A DNA stretch of 64,000 bases from CAZRHH01 sp964599885 (GTDB lineage: Bacteria > Chloroflexota > Dehalococcoidia > DSTF01 > JACRBR01). The DNA lies in assembly GCA_964599885.1 (NCBI GenBank), contig CAZRHH010000005.1, positions 26,919 through 90,918 of the forward strand, in the 5' to 3' direction. Under the pieces are notes generated by a model. It was not told the DNA's origin. It did no database searches and saw only the letters and a program-made list of their open reading frames with translations. Made by a program: the position numbers and the translations under genes. Below are positions 17,099-24,945 of the stretch, in pieces; the stretch's first letter is position 1; every line of letters starts with the position of its first letter.

Positions 17099-17120
17099 TC
17101 CGCCCGGCCCGCCGGGCGGA
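17099..17120. repeat. 10-bp inverted repeat between two tRNA genes
   Basis: TCCGCCCGGC and GCCGGGCGGA are separated by only two bases. No U-tract follows. It may be a processing or pausing hairpin in the Leu-Cys tRNA transcript. Confidence 0.45.
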
Positions 17121-17152
17121 TACGTTTGCAGGAAGGGCGCGGCGGGCATTCT

Positions 17153-17226
17153 GGCGACGTAGCCAAGCGGTAAGGCAGGGGTCTGCAAAACCCCCATCAC
17201 CGGTTCGAATCCGGTCGTCGCCTCCA
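17153..17226 (+). tRNA. tRNA-Cys (anticodon GCA)
   Basis: This 74-base tRNA has encoded CCA. The acceptor arms are GGCGACG and CGTCGCC with discriminator T. The anticodon stem GGGGT/ACCCC encloses the loop CTGCAAA with anticodon GCA. The T arm is CCGGTTCGAATCCGG. It follows tRNA-Leu by 74 bases and probably shares its transcript. Confidence 0.96.
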
Positions 17227-17238
17227 ACATTTTAGATA

Positions 17239-17267
17239 CGAAAGCCGCTCAGGTCGAGCGGCCTTCG
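17239..17267 (+). terminator. Hairpin after tRNA-Cys, possible terminator
   Basis: CGAAAGCCGCTC and GAGCGGCCTTCG form a 12-position stem with one A-C mismatch and the loop AGGTC. It lies 12 bases after the tRNA. There is no strong U-tract, so factor-assisted termination is possible. Confidence 0.45.
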
Positions 17268-17398
17268 TGCTGCGTTGGCGCGCCGTTGCAACAGACTGCT
17301 CACCCCCCCCCCGCGCAAGCACCGAATGCGACCATCCGCCGGCCACGGATCCAGCCCAAGATCACACTTGCGAGTTGCGGTGAGCGGCCCTAACGCCG

Positions 17399-18487
17399 AT
17401 GCTCTCACTAATGAACCTGCGCATCCCCCTCGGCACCGCCGCGCTGCTCGGCTCGATCCTCGGCCTAGCTGCTGTTTGCGGCGACGGATCAACCGAGACG
17501 CCGCCCTCCTCGGGTGAATGGGCCGACGCGTTCGCATCGAGCACGTTCGCCGCAAGCTTCGCTTCCTCCGAAACTGAGGATGGAGTAACAAGCGACTACG
17601 TTCTGAAACTCTACAAGGACGGCGACGACCGATTTCGCTCGGACTTTGAGACAACGCTCAGCGCCGATGGTGAAGACGCAGGCGATGACGGAACGTCTCT
17701 GGTGATTCTGATCCAATCGCCGGCCGTCAACGCGGTCTGTGTCGGTGAAGTCGGGCTCCTGGCGATCTTCGGATTCTCCCATGCACACACCTGCTTCATA
17801 CCCGATGATTTTTCAGGCGCGGAGGCATTTAGCGCCGAAGCCATGCTCAAGCAGTTCTCGCTCGAAGGAGTCGATCGCTCCGACTACAGCGAAGACACGA
17901 TCGATGGGCGCGAAGCGCGATGCTACGAGTCGCAGCCCGTCGACGATGCTGAAGGGGAATACGCCGAAGTCTGCTTCTCACGTGAAGGCTGGCTACTCCG
18001 CATCGGTGGATCCGGTGCCATGAGCGGGGCCCCCGGGTCTGCTGACGCCGAGGATCTGAAAGGCGTGGTCGATAATTCGGTCTTCGATGCGCCGTATCCC
18101 TTCTTCGAGGAAGCACCGTCGCTTGAGATCCGCAACGAGTCAGACGTACCAATCCGAGTCGACAATAGAGCGCACGACGGTAGCTGGGCAGACGCAGGAA
18201 TAGAGATCGACCCTGGTTCCACCGGCACACTACAAAGCCGCGAGCGCGAAGGTACGGCTAGCATCGGGTTCGGCACGTTTGAGTCTCCCGGATGGTCGCA
18301 CGCCTGCGACTGGGACGACGCCAAATCGAACGAGCCCTTCATCGTCGGCAACGACACGAGCAACTGCCAGAACCCACGCCGGTTGTACGGCGGAACGCCC
18401 ACCCCGATGCCGGTAGACCTCACGCCGGGCGACGGTATCACGTCCCATATCGAATTCGGCACCTTCCCCACGCCAACCGCCCCGTAA
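17399..18487 (+). CDS. Secreted or lipid-anchored protein, function unknown
   Basis: The N-terminus is a signal peptide (MNLRIPLGTAALLGSILG) ending L-A-A-V-C-G-D-G. The Val before Cys makes the lipobox imperfect. The first ~210 residues resemble lipoproteins with an LppX/LolA-like beta half-barrel: a D-Y-V-L-K-L-Y-K-D-G segment and two spaced Cys pairs. The last ~120 residues form a separate beta domain beginning LEIRNESDVPIRVDNR and ending in a Pro/Thr tail. Starts at 17399 and 17411 are both possible. It is convergent with nothing and stands alone. Confidence 0.55.
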   Translation: MLSLMNLRIPLGTAALLGSILGLAAVCGDGSTETPPSSGEWADAFASSTFAASFASSETEDGVTSDYVLKLYKDGDDRFRSDFETTLSADGEDAGDDGTSLVILIQSPAVNAVCVGEVGLLAIFGFSHAHTCFIPDDFSGAEAFSAEAMLKQFSLEGVDRSDYSEDTIDGREARCYESQPVDDAEGEYAEVCFSREGWLLRIGGSGAMSGAPGSADAEDLKGVVDNSVFDAPYPFFEEAPSLEIRNESDVPIRVDNRAHDGSWADAGIEIDPGSTGTLQSREREGTASIGFGTFESPGWSHACDWDDAKSNEPFIVGNDTSNCQNPRRLYGGTPTPMPVDLTPGDGITSHIEFGTFPTPTAP

Positions 18488-18834
18488 CCGGCTGTTACGC
18501 CCCACGGAAGTCGCTGGCCATGGCGCACCGCCGAACTCGCGCTCCGGTCTCCGCTAGTGATCGCCTTCATAGACGCCGGTCGCGCCGCGAGATACATTCG
18601 ACTAGGCGTTGGGATCGCTGGCGTGTGATCGGCAGCGCAATCCACGAGCCTCCATACTTCTGAATCTGGAACCGGCTCCTTGGGGCCGGTTTCTGAGCGG
18701 TCCCCATGCCGGCGTGCCAACAGGCTGTTGCTAACAAGCTGCCAAGAACGCCGGTACCGTCGCCAGGCCCGGCAGCCTTCAGCTGCTCGCCGACGACGGC
18801 GTCGTTGAGGCAATCGTTACTCGACGGGACGGGG
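18488..18834. other. Gene-free stretch with decayed coding traces
   Basis: No convincing gene was found. A short open run (V-I-A-F-I-D-A-G-R-A-A-R) near 18556 reads like protein but is closed by stops. One terminator-like hairpin is present (listed separately). The stretch looks like eroded coding DNA. Confidence 0.4.
18669..18693 (+). terminator. Terminator-like hairpin
   Basis: AACCGGCTCC pairs with GGGGCCGGTTT around a two-base loop, with one bulge, and is followed by C-TGAG. It lies about 180 bases after the 17399-18487 gene. The U-tract is short. Confidence 0.35.
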
Positions 18835-19052
18835 TGACGTTGCCCGATCACGTCGATCCGGGCGTGGTCAAGGTCCTTGACGCCATCTTCGACATCCCCG
18901 CCGACCATCGAGAGCTCGAACTCCGGCCCGTCGATCCAGTCGGAACGGGAGAGAGCGCCACATGGACGTTTACTCACGAGGAAGAGTGGTCCGTTCGTTC
19001 GCGGGTTAGATCCCTACTGGTGTGCACGCATCCCAGGGATGTTCCAACGTGA
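18735..19052 (+). pseudogene. Orphan coding fragment, probable gene remnant
   Basis: An open frame from just after a TAA at 18732 to TGA 19052 has protein-like composition (LQLLADDGVVEAIVTRRDGV, then GVVKVLDAIFDIP and a Glu/Thr-rich tail). The only ordinary start is GTG 18834, which would cut the protein-like part in two and leave 72 residues. No Shine-Dalgarno sequence is seen. The best reading is the 3' remnant of a lost gene; a short real protein cannot be excluded. Confidence 0.3.
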
Positions 19053-19056
19053 TCGA

Positions 19057-19212
19057 CTAGCGGCGACGAAGGAGTCCACGCCGCCAGACCACCAGCACAA
19101 TCACGGTGCCCCAGAAAATCGACAACGCTACAGCGGTAAGGTCGACGCCGTACGGCATCGGGGCGGTGCCGCTCGAGTGAAGGAGAACCCGGACCGTAGC
19201 TTCGAACGTCAT
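19057..19212 (-). CDS. 51-residue single-pass membrane protein
   Basis: ATG 19212 opens 51 codons ending at TAG 19057. The protein has a short polar N-terminus, one clear membrane helix (LTAVALSIFWGTVIVLVVW) and a basic end (R-R-G-L-L-R-R-R), the usual positive-inside signature of an N-out helix. GAGGG lies about 12 bases upstream. The orderly helix and charge pattern argue for a real small gene, but there is no homology evidence. Its function is unknown. Confidence 0.4.
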   Translation of the reverse strand: MTFEATVRVLLHSSGTAPMPYGVDLTAVALSIFWGTVIVLVVWRRGLLRRR

Positions 19213-19512
19213 CGTTGGGTGACCCTCGCGGCATCTGCCGATGGTCTACGTATCGGCGCGCCACGCGGCCGCTGGCGTGTCTGTCCTCTAAGAACGGACG
19301 GTTGTTCCATGTAACTTCCGGCTCCGAAGCCGGGCGGGCTAGATGTTGGGGTCTCCGCTGTCGATGCTATCAGCGAGATAGCGCGCTCCTGTAAGGGAAG
19401 CGTTTGAAAGTCTGTTGCCATCAACAATCTGAAGTCCAGGGGCTCTTCGCTCGCCGCCGCACTGCTGAACTCGCTCCCCAGGGGCAATTCGCTCCCCGAC
19501 GAAGCGTGGCGT
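19213..19512. other. Gap upstream of the GGDEF-EAL gene
   Basis: No independent gene is seen. From 19408 the frame of the next gene is already open and protein-like (S-L-P-R-G-N-S-L-P-D-E-A-W-R), so the 3' third is probably part of that gene or its leader. Confidence 0.4.
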
Positions 19513-21705
19513 GTGCGGCACCGCGTTATCCTCGGACTGGTGGCGCTGCAGGCGCTCGCCCTCTCCTGCTTCGGCCTTTACCAGGGCTTCTCGATCGAGC
19601 ACAGCGCGTTCGAGGGCACGGCCATCATTTCGGTGCCGTTGCTCGCCGAACTGCTGGGCATCCGCAATCGCGTGATTCGGTCGACTGCGGCCAGCATCGG
19701 CCTCATCACGTCGTCGGCTGTGCTCACCCACCTGTCCGGCGGCCTGATCGAGTCGCACTTCCACTTCTTCGTCATGCTCGCCGTCATCTCGCTGTACCAG
19801 CAGTGGCCGACGTTCCTCGTTTCGATCGGGTACGTCCTCGTCCACCACGGCGTCATGGGTGCGGTGGCGCCGGAGTCCGTCTACAACCACCCGGACGCCA
19901 TCGCGCATCCCTGGAAATGGGCGCTCATCCACGCGACATTCGTCTCGGGCGCATGCTTCGCCTACGTCGTCGCGTGGCGCATGAACGAGGACGCGCAGGG
20001 AGCCATGCAAGAGAGCGAGGCGCGTTTCAGGCGGCTCGCCGAGCACAGCCCCGTCGGCATCTATCAGCTCTCGACGGGTCCTGCGCAACACCTCTATCTC
20101 AATCCCACGGCGTTGGAGATGCTCGAGGCGCAAGATGTCGATGAGGTCGCGCGTCTCGGACTCGATTCTTTCTTCACCGACACGTCGCTCGAAACGATTC
20201 GTGGCGAGCGCCAGAAGCGCGCAACCGGCATCGCGTCCAGTTACGAAGCGCAGATCGTCGGTCTTCGCGGGACGCGGCGCACGGTGCTGATGTCCGGTAC
20301 TCCCCTGTTCGATGACGCGGAAAAGCTCTTCTCGGTCGTTGGAACCGTGACGGACATCAGCGAGCGAAAGAGCCTCGAAGAGGCGTTGCGACACCAGGCG
20401 TTCCACGATTCGCTCACGCGTCTCGCCAATCGTCCGCGGTTTACCGACCGGCTCGAGCACAGCCTGCAACGCGCTCGCCGCAACGACACGCAGATCGCCG
20501 TCCTTTTTCTCGATCTGGACGACTTCAAGATCGTCAATGATCGGTTCGGCCACTCCGTCGGCGACCTCATTCTCATCGAAGTCGCGCGCCGGCTCGAACA
20601 AGCCATCCGCCCCGGCGACACCTGCGCGCGCTTCGGCGGCGACGAGTTCGCCATCCTGCTCGAAGATCTCGCCGACGCTGATGCGGCAGAACGACTTTCG
20701 GCCCGTATTCTCGAGGCACTAGCTGCTCCCTTCGTCTGGGACCAGAACGAACTGACAATCAGGGCAAGCATCGGCATTTCCGTTGAGGGTACCGACGCGC
20801 TGTCCGCCGAAGCCGTGCTGCGCAACGCCGACGTCGCGATGTACGCGGCGAAGAACAGCGGCAAAGGCCGTGCCGAGATGTACGAAGAAGCGATGCACAT
20901 CTCGATGCTCAACCGGCTGGACCTTCTCGCCGACCTGCAACAGGCGGTCGCACGTCAACAATTGGTCGTGCACTACCAGCCGGTGCTGGATCTTCGGACC
21001 GAGGCGATCACGGGGTTCGAAGCGCTGGTCCGTTGGAACCATCCGACGCGAGGCTTGCTGCCTCCCAGCGACTTCATCTCGCTGGCAGAAGAATCCGACG
21101 TGATCGCCGGCATCGGAAGCTGGGTACTGCGCACCGCGTGCCTCGATATGAAGGGTTGGCGCGCACGCTTTCCCGAGCGTGAAAACCTCACCCTCGGCGT
21201 GAACGTGTCGCCGCGCCAGGTCGAGCGCCCGAATTTCGCCGAGGAAGTGCGCGCGATCCTCGAGGAAACGGAGATGGCGCCCAGCAGCCTCGTGCTGGAG
21301 GTGACCGAGAATCTCATGCTGAATGACGTCGAAACCACGGTACAGCGCTTGCAAGAACTCAAGGCGCTCGGGATTCGCCTCGCCATCGATGACTTTGGTA
21401 CCGGCTATTCGTCGCTAAGCTATCTCAGCCAGTTCCCGTTCGACATTCTGAAGATCGATAAGTCCTTCGTCGATGGCGCGGGCGACGCAACGGTCGAGCA
21501 GCAACTCGTGCCCGCGATCATCGACCTCGGGAAGATGCTGAACATGCAGATCGTGGCGGAGGGGATCGAGCGTTCGGAACAGTTAGCGAGGCTCCGCATG
21601 CTCACCTGCGACTTTGGACAAGGCTTCCTGTTCGCGAAACCCGTCCCGGTTGACGAGATCTACCTGATGCTGGCGAAGCCCATCGGTACGTCCGATGCTG
21701 CGTGA
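19513..21705 (+). CDS. Membrane-bound PAS-GGDEF-EAL cyclic-di-GMP enzyme
   Basis: This would make or degrade cyclic di-GMP. The order is an N-terminal sensor of about five membrane helices (residues 1-155, containing SHFHFFVMLAVISLY), a PAS domain (EARFRRLAEHSPVGIYQL to about 280), GGDEF, then EAL. The GGDEF active site is R-F-G-G-D-E-F with an inhibitory I-site R-P-G-D five residues before it. The EAL site is G-F-E-A-L-V-R-W with the downstream DDFGTGYSSLSYL and KIDKSFV, so both catalytic motifs look intact. The only ordinary in-frame start is GTG 19513, yet the protein-like frame extends back to 19408. The N-terminus may use an unusual start or be truncated. Confidence 0.9.
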   Translation: MRHRVILGLVALQALALSCFGLYQGFSIEHSAFEGTAIISVPLLAELLGIRNRVIRSTAASIGLITSSAVLTHLSGGLIESHFHFFVMLAVISLYQQWPTFLVSIGYVLVHHGVMGAVAPESVYNHPDAIAHPWKWALIHATFVSGACFAYVVAWRMNEDAQGAMQESEARFRRLAEHSPVGIYQLSTGPAQHLYLNPTALEMLEAQDVDEVARLGLDSFFTDTSLETIRGERQKRATGIASSYEAQIVGLRGTRRTVLMSGTPLFDDAEKLFSVVGTVTDISERKSLEEALRHQAFHDSLTRLANRPRFTDRLEHSLQRARRNDTQIAVLFLDLDDFKIVNDRFGHSVGDLILIEVARRLEQAIRPGDTCARFGGDEFAILLEDLADADAAERLSARILEALAAPFVWDQNELTIRASIGISVEGTDALSAEAVLRNADVAMYAAKNSGKGRAEMYEEAMHISMLNRLDLLADLQQAVARQQLVVHYQPVLDLRTEAITGFEALVRWNHPTRGLLPPSDFISLAEESDVIAGIGSWVLRTACLDMKGWRARFPERENLTLGVNVSPRQVERPNFAEEVRAILEETEMAPSSLVLEVTENLMLNDVETTVQRLQELKALGIRLAIDDFGTGYSSLSYLSQFPFDILKIDKSFVDGAGDATVEQQLVPAIIDLGKMLNMQIVAEGIERSEQLARLRMLTCDFGQGFLFAKPVPVDEIYLMLAKPIGTSDAA

Positions 21706-21716
21706 TCGCGTTCAGC

Positions 21717-21735
21717 GCCTGCTACTTCAGCAGGC
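21717..21735 (+). terminator. Hairpin after the GGDEF-EAL gene
   Basis: GCCTGCT-ACTTC-AGCAGGC is a perfect 7-bp stem 12 bases after the stop. No U-tract follows, so the call is tentative. Confidence 0.35.
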
Positions 21736-21851
21736 AGGTGCCAGTGCTTTCCATGGCGCGACGCGCCAGCAGCGGCAGGATGCGCGCCCTAGCCCGCGCC
21801 CCAGTGAACCCCTCCACAGACAGCCACGGCCAAACCAACGACAATGCCGGC

Positions 21852-21886
21852 TTGAACCCGACGCGTGAGCGATCGTACAATCGCTC
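21852..21886 (+). promoter_or_regulatory. Promoter with overlapping dyad upstream of a DinB gene
   Basis: -35 TTGAAC (21852-21857), an 18-base spacer and -10 TACAAT (21876-21881). An inverted repeat GAGCGAT (21867-21873) / ATCGCTC (21880-21886) straddles the -10, as a repressor operator would. Confidence 0.5.
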
Positions 21887-21908
21887 CCACAGAACCGAGG
21901 AGATAATC

Positions 21909-22388
21909 ATGAGCAATCGTTCCGCCGCACTCGCAAACCAGTTCGAACAAGCCGTCGCCGCCTTCGCCAAGAACGTGGAGGCGTGCTCCGACACGCAGTG
22001 GTCCGCCATCTGCAACGCCGAGGGCTGGACCGTCGGGCAGACGGCGCAGCACGTCTCGGGACAGTTTCCGCTCGAGATGGAGTTCATCACCGCCGCCGCG
22101 GAGGGCAAGCCGCTACCGGCGTACAACTGGGACGACATCAACGGCAAGAACGATGGCCGTGCCGCAAAGAACAGCGCCGTCGGCAAGGACGCCGTCCTGA
22201 GGGAGCTGCGCGAGGGCGCGGCATCAACCGCCGCCTACGTCCGCGCGCTCACCGACGAGCAACTCGACCGCACCGGCGCCCTCCCGCTCGCTGATGGCGC
22301 GGTCGTCAGCACGCAACAACTCATCGAGGGCGGCGTGCTGATCGCCCACGTCACGGGCCATCTCGAGAGCATTCGCGCGGCTGGCTGA
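21909..22388 (+). CDS. DinB-family protein
   Basis: This 159-residue four-helix-bundle protein of the DinB/DfsB superfamily begins at ATG 21909 after AGGAG (7-base spacing). The family pattern is visible in GWTVGQTAQHVSGQFP (helix 2 with the first His) and GVLIAHVTGHLESIRAA (last helix with two His), giving the usual three-His metal site. Members are often thiol-dependent transferases or detoxification enzymes; the substrate is unknown. It has its own promoter with a dyad. It is one of several DinB proteins in the window. Confidence 0.8.
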   Translation: MSNRSAALANQFEQAVAAFAKNVEACSDTQWSAICNAEGWTVGQTAQHVSGQFPLEMEFITAAAEGKPLPAYNWDDINGKNDGRAAKNSAVGKDAVLRELREGAASTAAYVRALTDEQLDRTGALPLADGAVVSTQQLIEGGVLIAHVTGHLESIRAAG

Positions 22389-22476
22389 ACCGGACGCCAG
22401 AGGATGGCGATACCCCAACTCAGCAGAATCGAATGCCGCTCAACTCGGGCGGCTTTCGCATGCTCACCCGACGCGC

Positions 22477-22531
22477 TTGACAAATCGTCCGCTACCACGG
22501 TACATTGGTACCATGACACCGTGGTACCAAT
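22477..22531 (+). promoter_or_regulatory. Promoter with nested palindromic operator upstream of the ribbon-helix-helix gene
   Basis: -35 TTGACA (22477-22482), an 18-base spacer and -10 TACATT (22501-22506). Two nested inverted repeats cover the -10 and start region. ATTGGTACCA (22504-22513) pairs with TGGTACCAAT (22522-22531), and TACCACGGT (22493-22501) pairs with ACCGTGGTA (22518-22526). GGTACC itself is palindromic and present twice. The layout suits autorepression by the small DNA-binding protein encoded 18 bases downstream. Confidence 0.7.
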
Positions 22532-22548
22532 ATTCAGGAGGCTCAATC

Positions 22549-22881
22549 ATGCCACAGGCAGAACAGATGACGGTCGAGCGGGTCCAGCTCGGCGTCCGGA
22601 TGGAGAAACAGATGGTGAAGGTATTGAAGGGGCTTGCCGAATTCAACGGCGTCACGCTCGGCCATCTGCTCGAGAATATCGTGCTGCACTCGTTCGAGCC
22701 CGTACCCGGCCAAGAGGGCGAAATGTCGGCCAGCCCGCACGGCAAGAAGGCCCTCGCCGCCATCGCCGATCTCAAGCGCATCTATGGCATGGGTTTCGAC
22801 GTCCACGCGATGCGCGAGTTCCCGGACAAGGCTGCGGACGCGGCGGGCGACGACGCGACCGACGAGAATGCGTCCCGCTAA
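22549..22881 (+). CDS. Ribbon-helix-helix-type DNA-binding protein
   Basis: This 110-residue protein has an N-terminal beta-helix-helix pattern: ERVQLGVRM as strand, EKQMVKVLKGLAEFNG as helix 1, then VTLGHLLENIVLHSFE as helix 2. This is the Arc/MetJ-like arrangement. The rest contains HGKKALAAIADLKRIYGMGF and an acidic tail of unknown role. ATG 22549 follows AGGAGG by 8 bases; an upstream TTG at 22477 lies inside the -35 and is rejected. Promoter palindromes suggest it represses itself. It has no toxin-like partner next to it. A strong terminator follows. Confidence 0.7.
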   Translation: MPQAEQMTVERVQLGVRMEKQMVKVLKGLAEFNGVTLGHLLENIVLHSFEPVPGQEGEMSASPHGKKALAAIADLKRIYGMGFDVHAMREFPDKAADAAGDDATDENASR

Positions 22882-22920
22882 TCACCGCACGCCCGAAGCC
22901 CGCCGGCGCGCCAAGAACGC

Positions 22921-22960
22921 AGATGACGGAAGCGGCTCGCTGAAGCCGCTTTCGTCATCT
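22921..22960 (+). terminator. 17-bp terminator hairpin after the ribbon-helix-helix gene
   Basis: Stem 22921-22937 with 22944-22960 has 17 pairs including one G-U, with a six-base loop. It lies 39 bases after the stop. There is no long U-tract, but the stem is by far the most stable in this region. Confidence 0.65.
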
Positions 22961-23067
22961 CATTCCGAGGCAAGATCGCGGCGAACTCGAGCTGCCCCGC
23001 CGTCAGGAGCCGTTGCATATACTCAGATTCGAAGCGTTGAGCAGCGGACACGAAGGCGGATCGACAG

Positions 23068-23518
23068 ATGGATAAGCAGGAACAGATCGAGGCAGTTCGG
23101 GCCGAATTCGCGCGGCTCATGGACGCCATCGAGACCCTCGACGAGCAAGCATTGGTGCGGCCCAATATCGGCGAAGTGGGGCGTGCGCGAGATACTCGCC
23201 CACATCACGGGCTGGACACTCATCGACACCGCTATCCTTCGGCGGATCGAGCGCGGCGAACGTCCACTACCAGAGGGCGAAGAGTACGGCACGGGCGACA
23301 CCCGCAACGCGGGCTTCGCGACGGCCGCCGCCAGCCGATCGGCCGCCGACGTGATCGCCGAGTTGCGGGCGGCGTTCGTCGAGTTCGTCGCTGCGGCCGA
23401 AGCCGTGCCGGCCGAGCGGTTCGCAGAGGGCCGCACGGCGTATCGCCTCATGCAGGAAAGCGGCCTGCAACACCTCCGCGAACATCGCACGGAAATCGAG
23501 TCGGCTCTATCCACGTAA
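23068..23518 (+). pseudogene. DinB-family gene with a single-base frameshift
   Basis: ATG 23068 opens MDKQEQIEAVRAEFARLMDA, a DinB first helix, and runs to the conserved Gly-Glu-Trp motif. At 23173-23179 the reading G-GAA-GTGGGGC has one extra G. From there the DinB sequence continues in the +1 frame as KWGVREILAHITGW (helix 2 with His) through GLQHLREHRTEIESAL (last helix with the two His) to TAA 23518. Removing one G near 23176 gives a continuous protein of about 149 residues. Either a pseudogene or an assembly/sequencing error. TATACT at 23018-23023 could be its -10. Confidence 0.75.
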
Positions 23519-23638
23519 GCGGAAGGTTGAGCCTGGAGCCAATCTCGCTTGGTGGGTCGGTATCGCATTCCATGGGTGCCATCCTCAAAGAACTCGTGGC
23601 CGACCGAAATCTATTGACACATACGATCGTCCATAGTA

Positions 23639-24025
23639 ATGATCGCTCAACAGTGCAGCCGTACCTGCCGTGCACTCGAAGCGCAGCTCTGGACCAACTC
23701 ATTGAACGTGCGAACAATCCGGGAATCATACTTCGAGGGCCGCAAGGCTCCACTGCTTGCTGCTGCCGGTGTTGCGTACTGTCTGATGGCACTTCTACCG
23801 AAGGGCCGTCGCATTCACTGGAGTTGTCCGTTTTATACGCTCACCGGTGCTCCGTGTCCGACCTGCGGTCTAACTAGCGCAGCGAAGCTCTTACTCACCG
23901 GCCACCCGCGCGAGGCGGTCTCGCGACACCCGTCGCCGTTCATCACGGCATTAGCAGTAGGAGCATCCCTTATGGCCAACCGAACGTTGTCCAAGGGGCG
24001 AGGGCATCGAAGGGAGTCGGCATAG
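23639..24025 (+). CDS. DUF2752 family membrane protein
   Basis: The family signature is clear: C-P-F-Y-T-L-T-G-A-P-C-P-T-C-G-L-T-S-A, followed by a segment with L-L-T-G-H-P-R-E-A. A membrane helix precedes it (APLLAAAGVAYCLMALL) and another follows (FITALAVGASLMAN). DUF2752 proteins are short membrane proteins of unknown function. The first ~25 residues from ATG 23639 look unconserved, so the true start may be further in. It is followed two bases later by another small membrane protein, making a two-gene unit. Confidence 0.75.
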   Translation: MIAQQCSRTCRALEAQLWTNSLNVRTIRESYFEGRKAPLLAAAGVAYCLMALLPKGRRIHWSCPFYTLTGAPCPTCGLTSAAKLLLTGHPREAVSRHPSPFITALAVGASLMANRTLSKGRGHRRESA

Positions 24026-24027
24026 TA

Positions 24028-24345
24028 ATGGTCACCGAAAATCCGCAAGATCCGAGCGGACTCAATGTGTCGCAGCCGCAAAAGACGCTCATGGAGCGCA
24101 AGGAGATACTCGCGCGCCAGATTCAAATGGCCGTAGCGCAGGGCGGTCGTGTCGAGTCTCAGAGTGACGCCAACGCCGTCATCGTCAAAGGTAAGCAGGT
24201 GAACCATCTACTTCATTTCTTAATCGGAGTGTTCACCTGTGGCCTTTGGTGGATTGCATGGTTGATCATCGCAATCACCGGCGGGGAGAAGCGGGAGATG
24301 GTCGTAGTGGACGATTGGGGAAATGCCTCCGTCCAGCACGTGTAA
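24028..24345 (+). CDS. Small membrane protein paired with DUF2752
   Basis: This 105-residue protein has a polar N-terminal half containing Q-K-T-L-M-E-R-K-E-I-L and a conserved-looking GKQVNHLLHFLIGVFTCGLW leading into one or two membrane turns. It ends GGEKREMVVVDDWGN. The pattern of V-N-H-x-L-H, hydrophobic hairpin and G-G-E-K-R occurs in small actinobacterial and Chloroflexi membrane proteins of unknown role. The spacing of two bases from DUF2752 implies coupling. Confidence 0.65.
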   Translation: MVTENPQDPSGLNVSQPQKTLMERKEILARQIQMAVAQGGRVESQSDANAVIVKGKQVNHLLHFLIGVFTCGLWWIAWLIIAITGGEKREMVVVDDWGNASVQHV

Positions 24346-24369
24346 AGGGGTCCCGGCCGACGAATCGCG

Positions 24370-24945
24370 CTACCGCATCGCCGCCTGATAGCCGCGCACG
24401 AACGGATTCTCCACCCACGCCGCGATCTCCGGATCGGACGCGCGATCCGGCAGCGCCTTCAGCATGTCGGCGACGTGAATCGGGTCGTGCTGCGCCCAGC
24501 CGGTAAGAAACAGCTTCAGCGGCAAGTCGCTCGCCGCCCGCTTGGCGTCGGCCGCGAAATGCATCGTCTTGTCGATCTGTTCGCCAGTCAGCCGCGAAAG
24601 CGACGAGATCAGCGGCCCGCGGTTCGCAGCGGCTTCGGCAAAGACGCGATCAAGCGGCCACGCGCGCCGCTCCGCAACCTGCGCATCGTTGAACGCATCC
24701 ACATCAAACGCCTCGCCGCCCGCGACACTCGAATCCACCAGGCCGCCCGCACCCACACCGTCGAACCAGCGCAACAGCGCCGTGTCCAGCGTGCCAAGAT
24801 GCGCCGCGAAGTCGCGCACGACCCACGTGCTGGCAGGTACCGCCCGCAGCAGTTCTTCCTCGCTCAGCGAATAACAGAACTGCTCGAATCGGCGCCGGTT
24901 CTCACCGATCCTGTCGATTACTGCGCGAATGGTGTCATCCATCAT
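24370..24945 (-). CDS. DinB/maleylpyruvate-isomerase-like protein
   Basis: This 191-residue DinB-fold protein contains TWVVRDFAAHLGTLDTALLR as helix 2 with the metal His and WAQHDPIHVADMLKAL near the end, giving H-x-x-x-H in the last helix. This resembles the mycothiol-dependent maleylpyruvate isomerase N-terminal domain group. A thiol-linked or metal-dependent role is likely; the substrate is unknown. Its start overlaps the stop of the MOSC gene by four bases (24942-24945), so the two are cotranscribed. Confidence 0.8.
   Translation of the reverse strand: MMDDTIRAVIDRIGENRRRFEQFCYSLSEEELLRAVPASTWVVRDFAAHLGTLDTALLRWFDGVGAGGLVDSSVAGGEAFDVDAFNDAQVAERRAWPLDRVFAEAAANRGPLISSLSRLTGEQIDKTMHFAADAKRAASDLPLKLFLTGWAQHDPIHVADMLKALPDRASDPEIAAWVENPFVRGYQAAMR

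Noticed and set aside
17303..17314. C-run near 17305 as a sequencing gap or regulatory site
   Set aside because: It is intergenic and single; there is no supporting symmetry.
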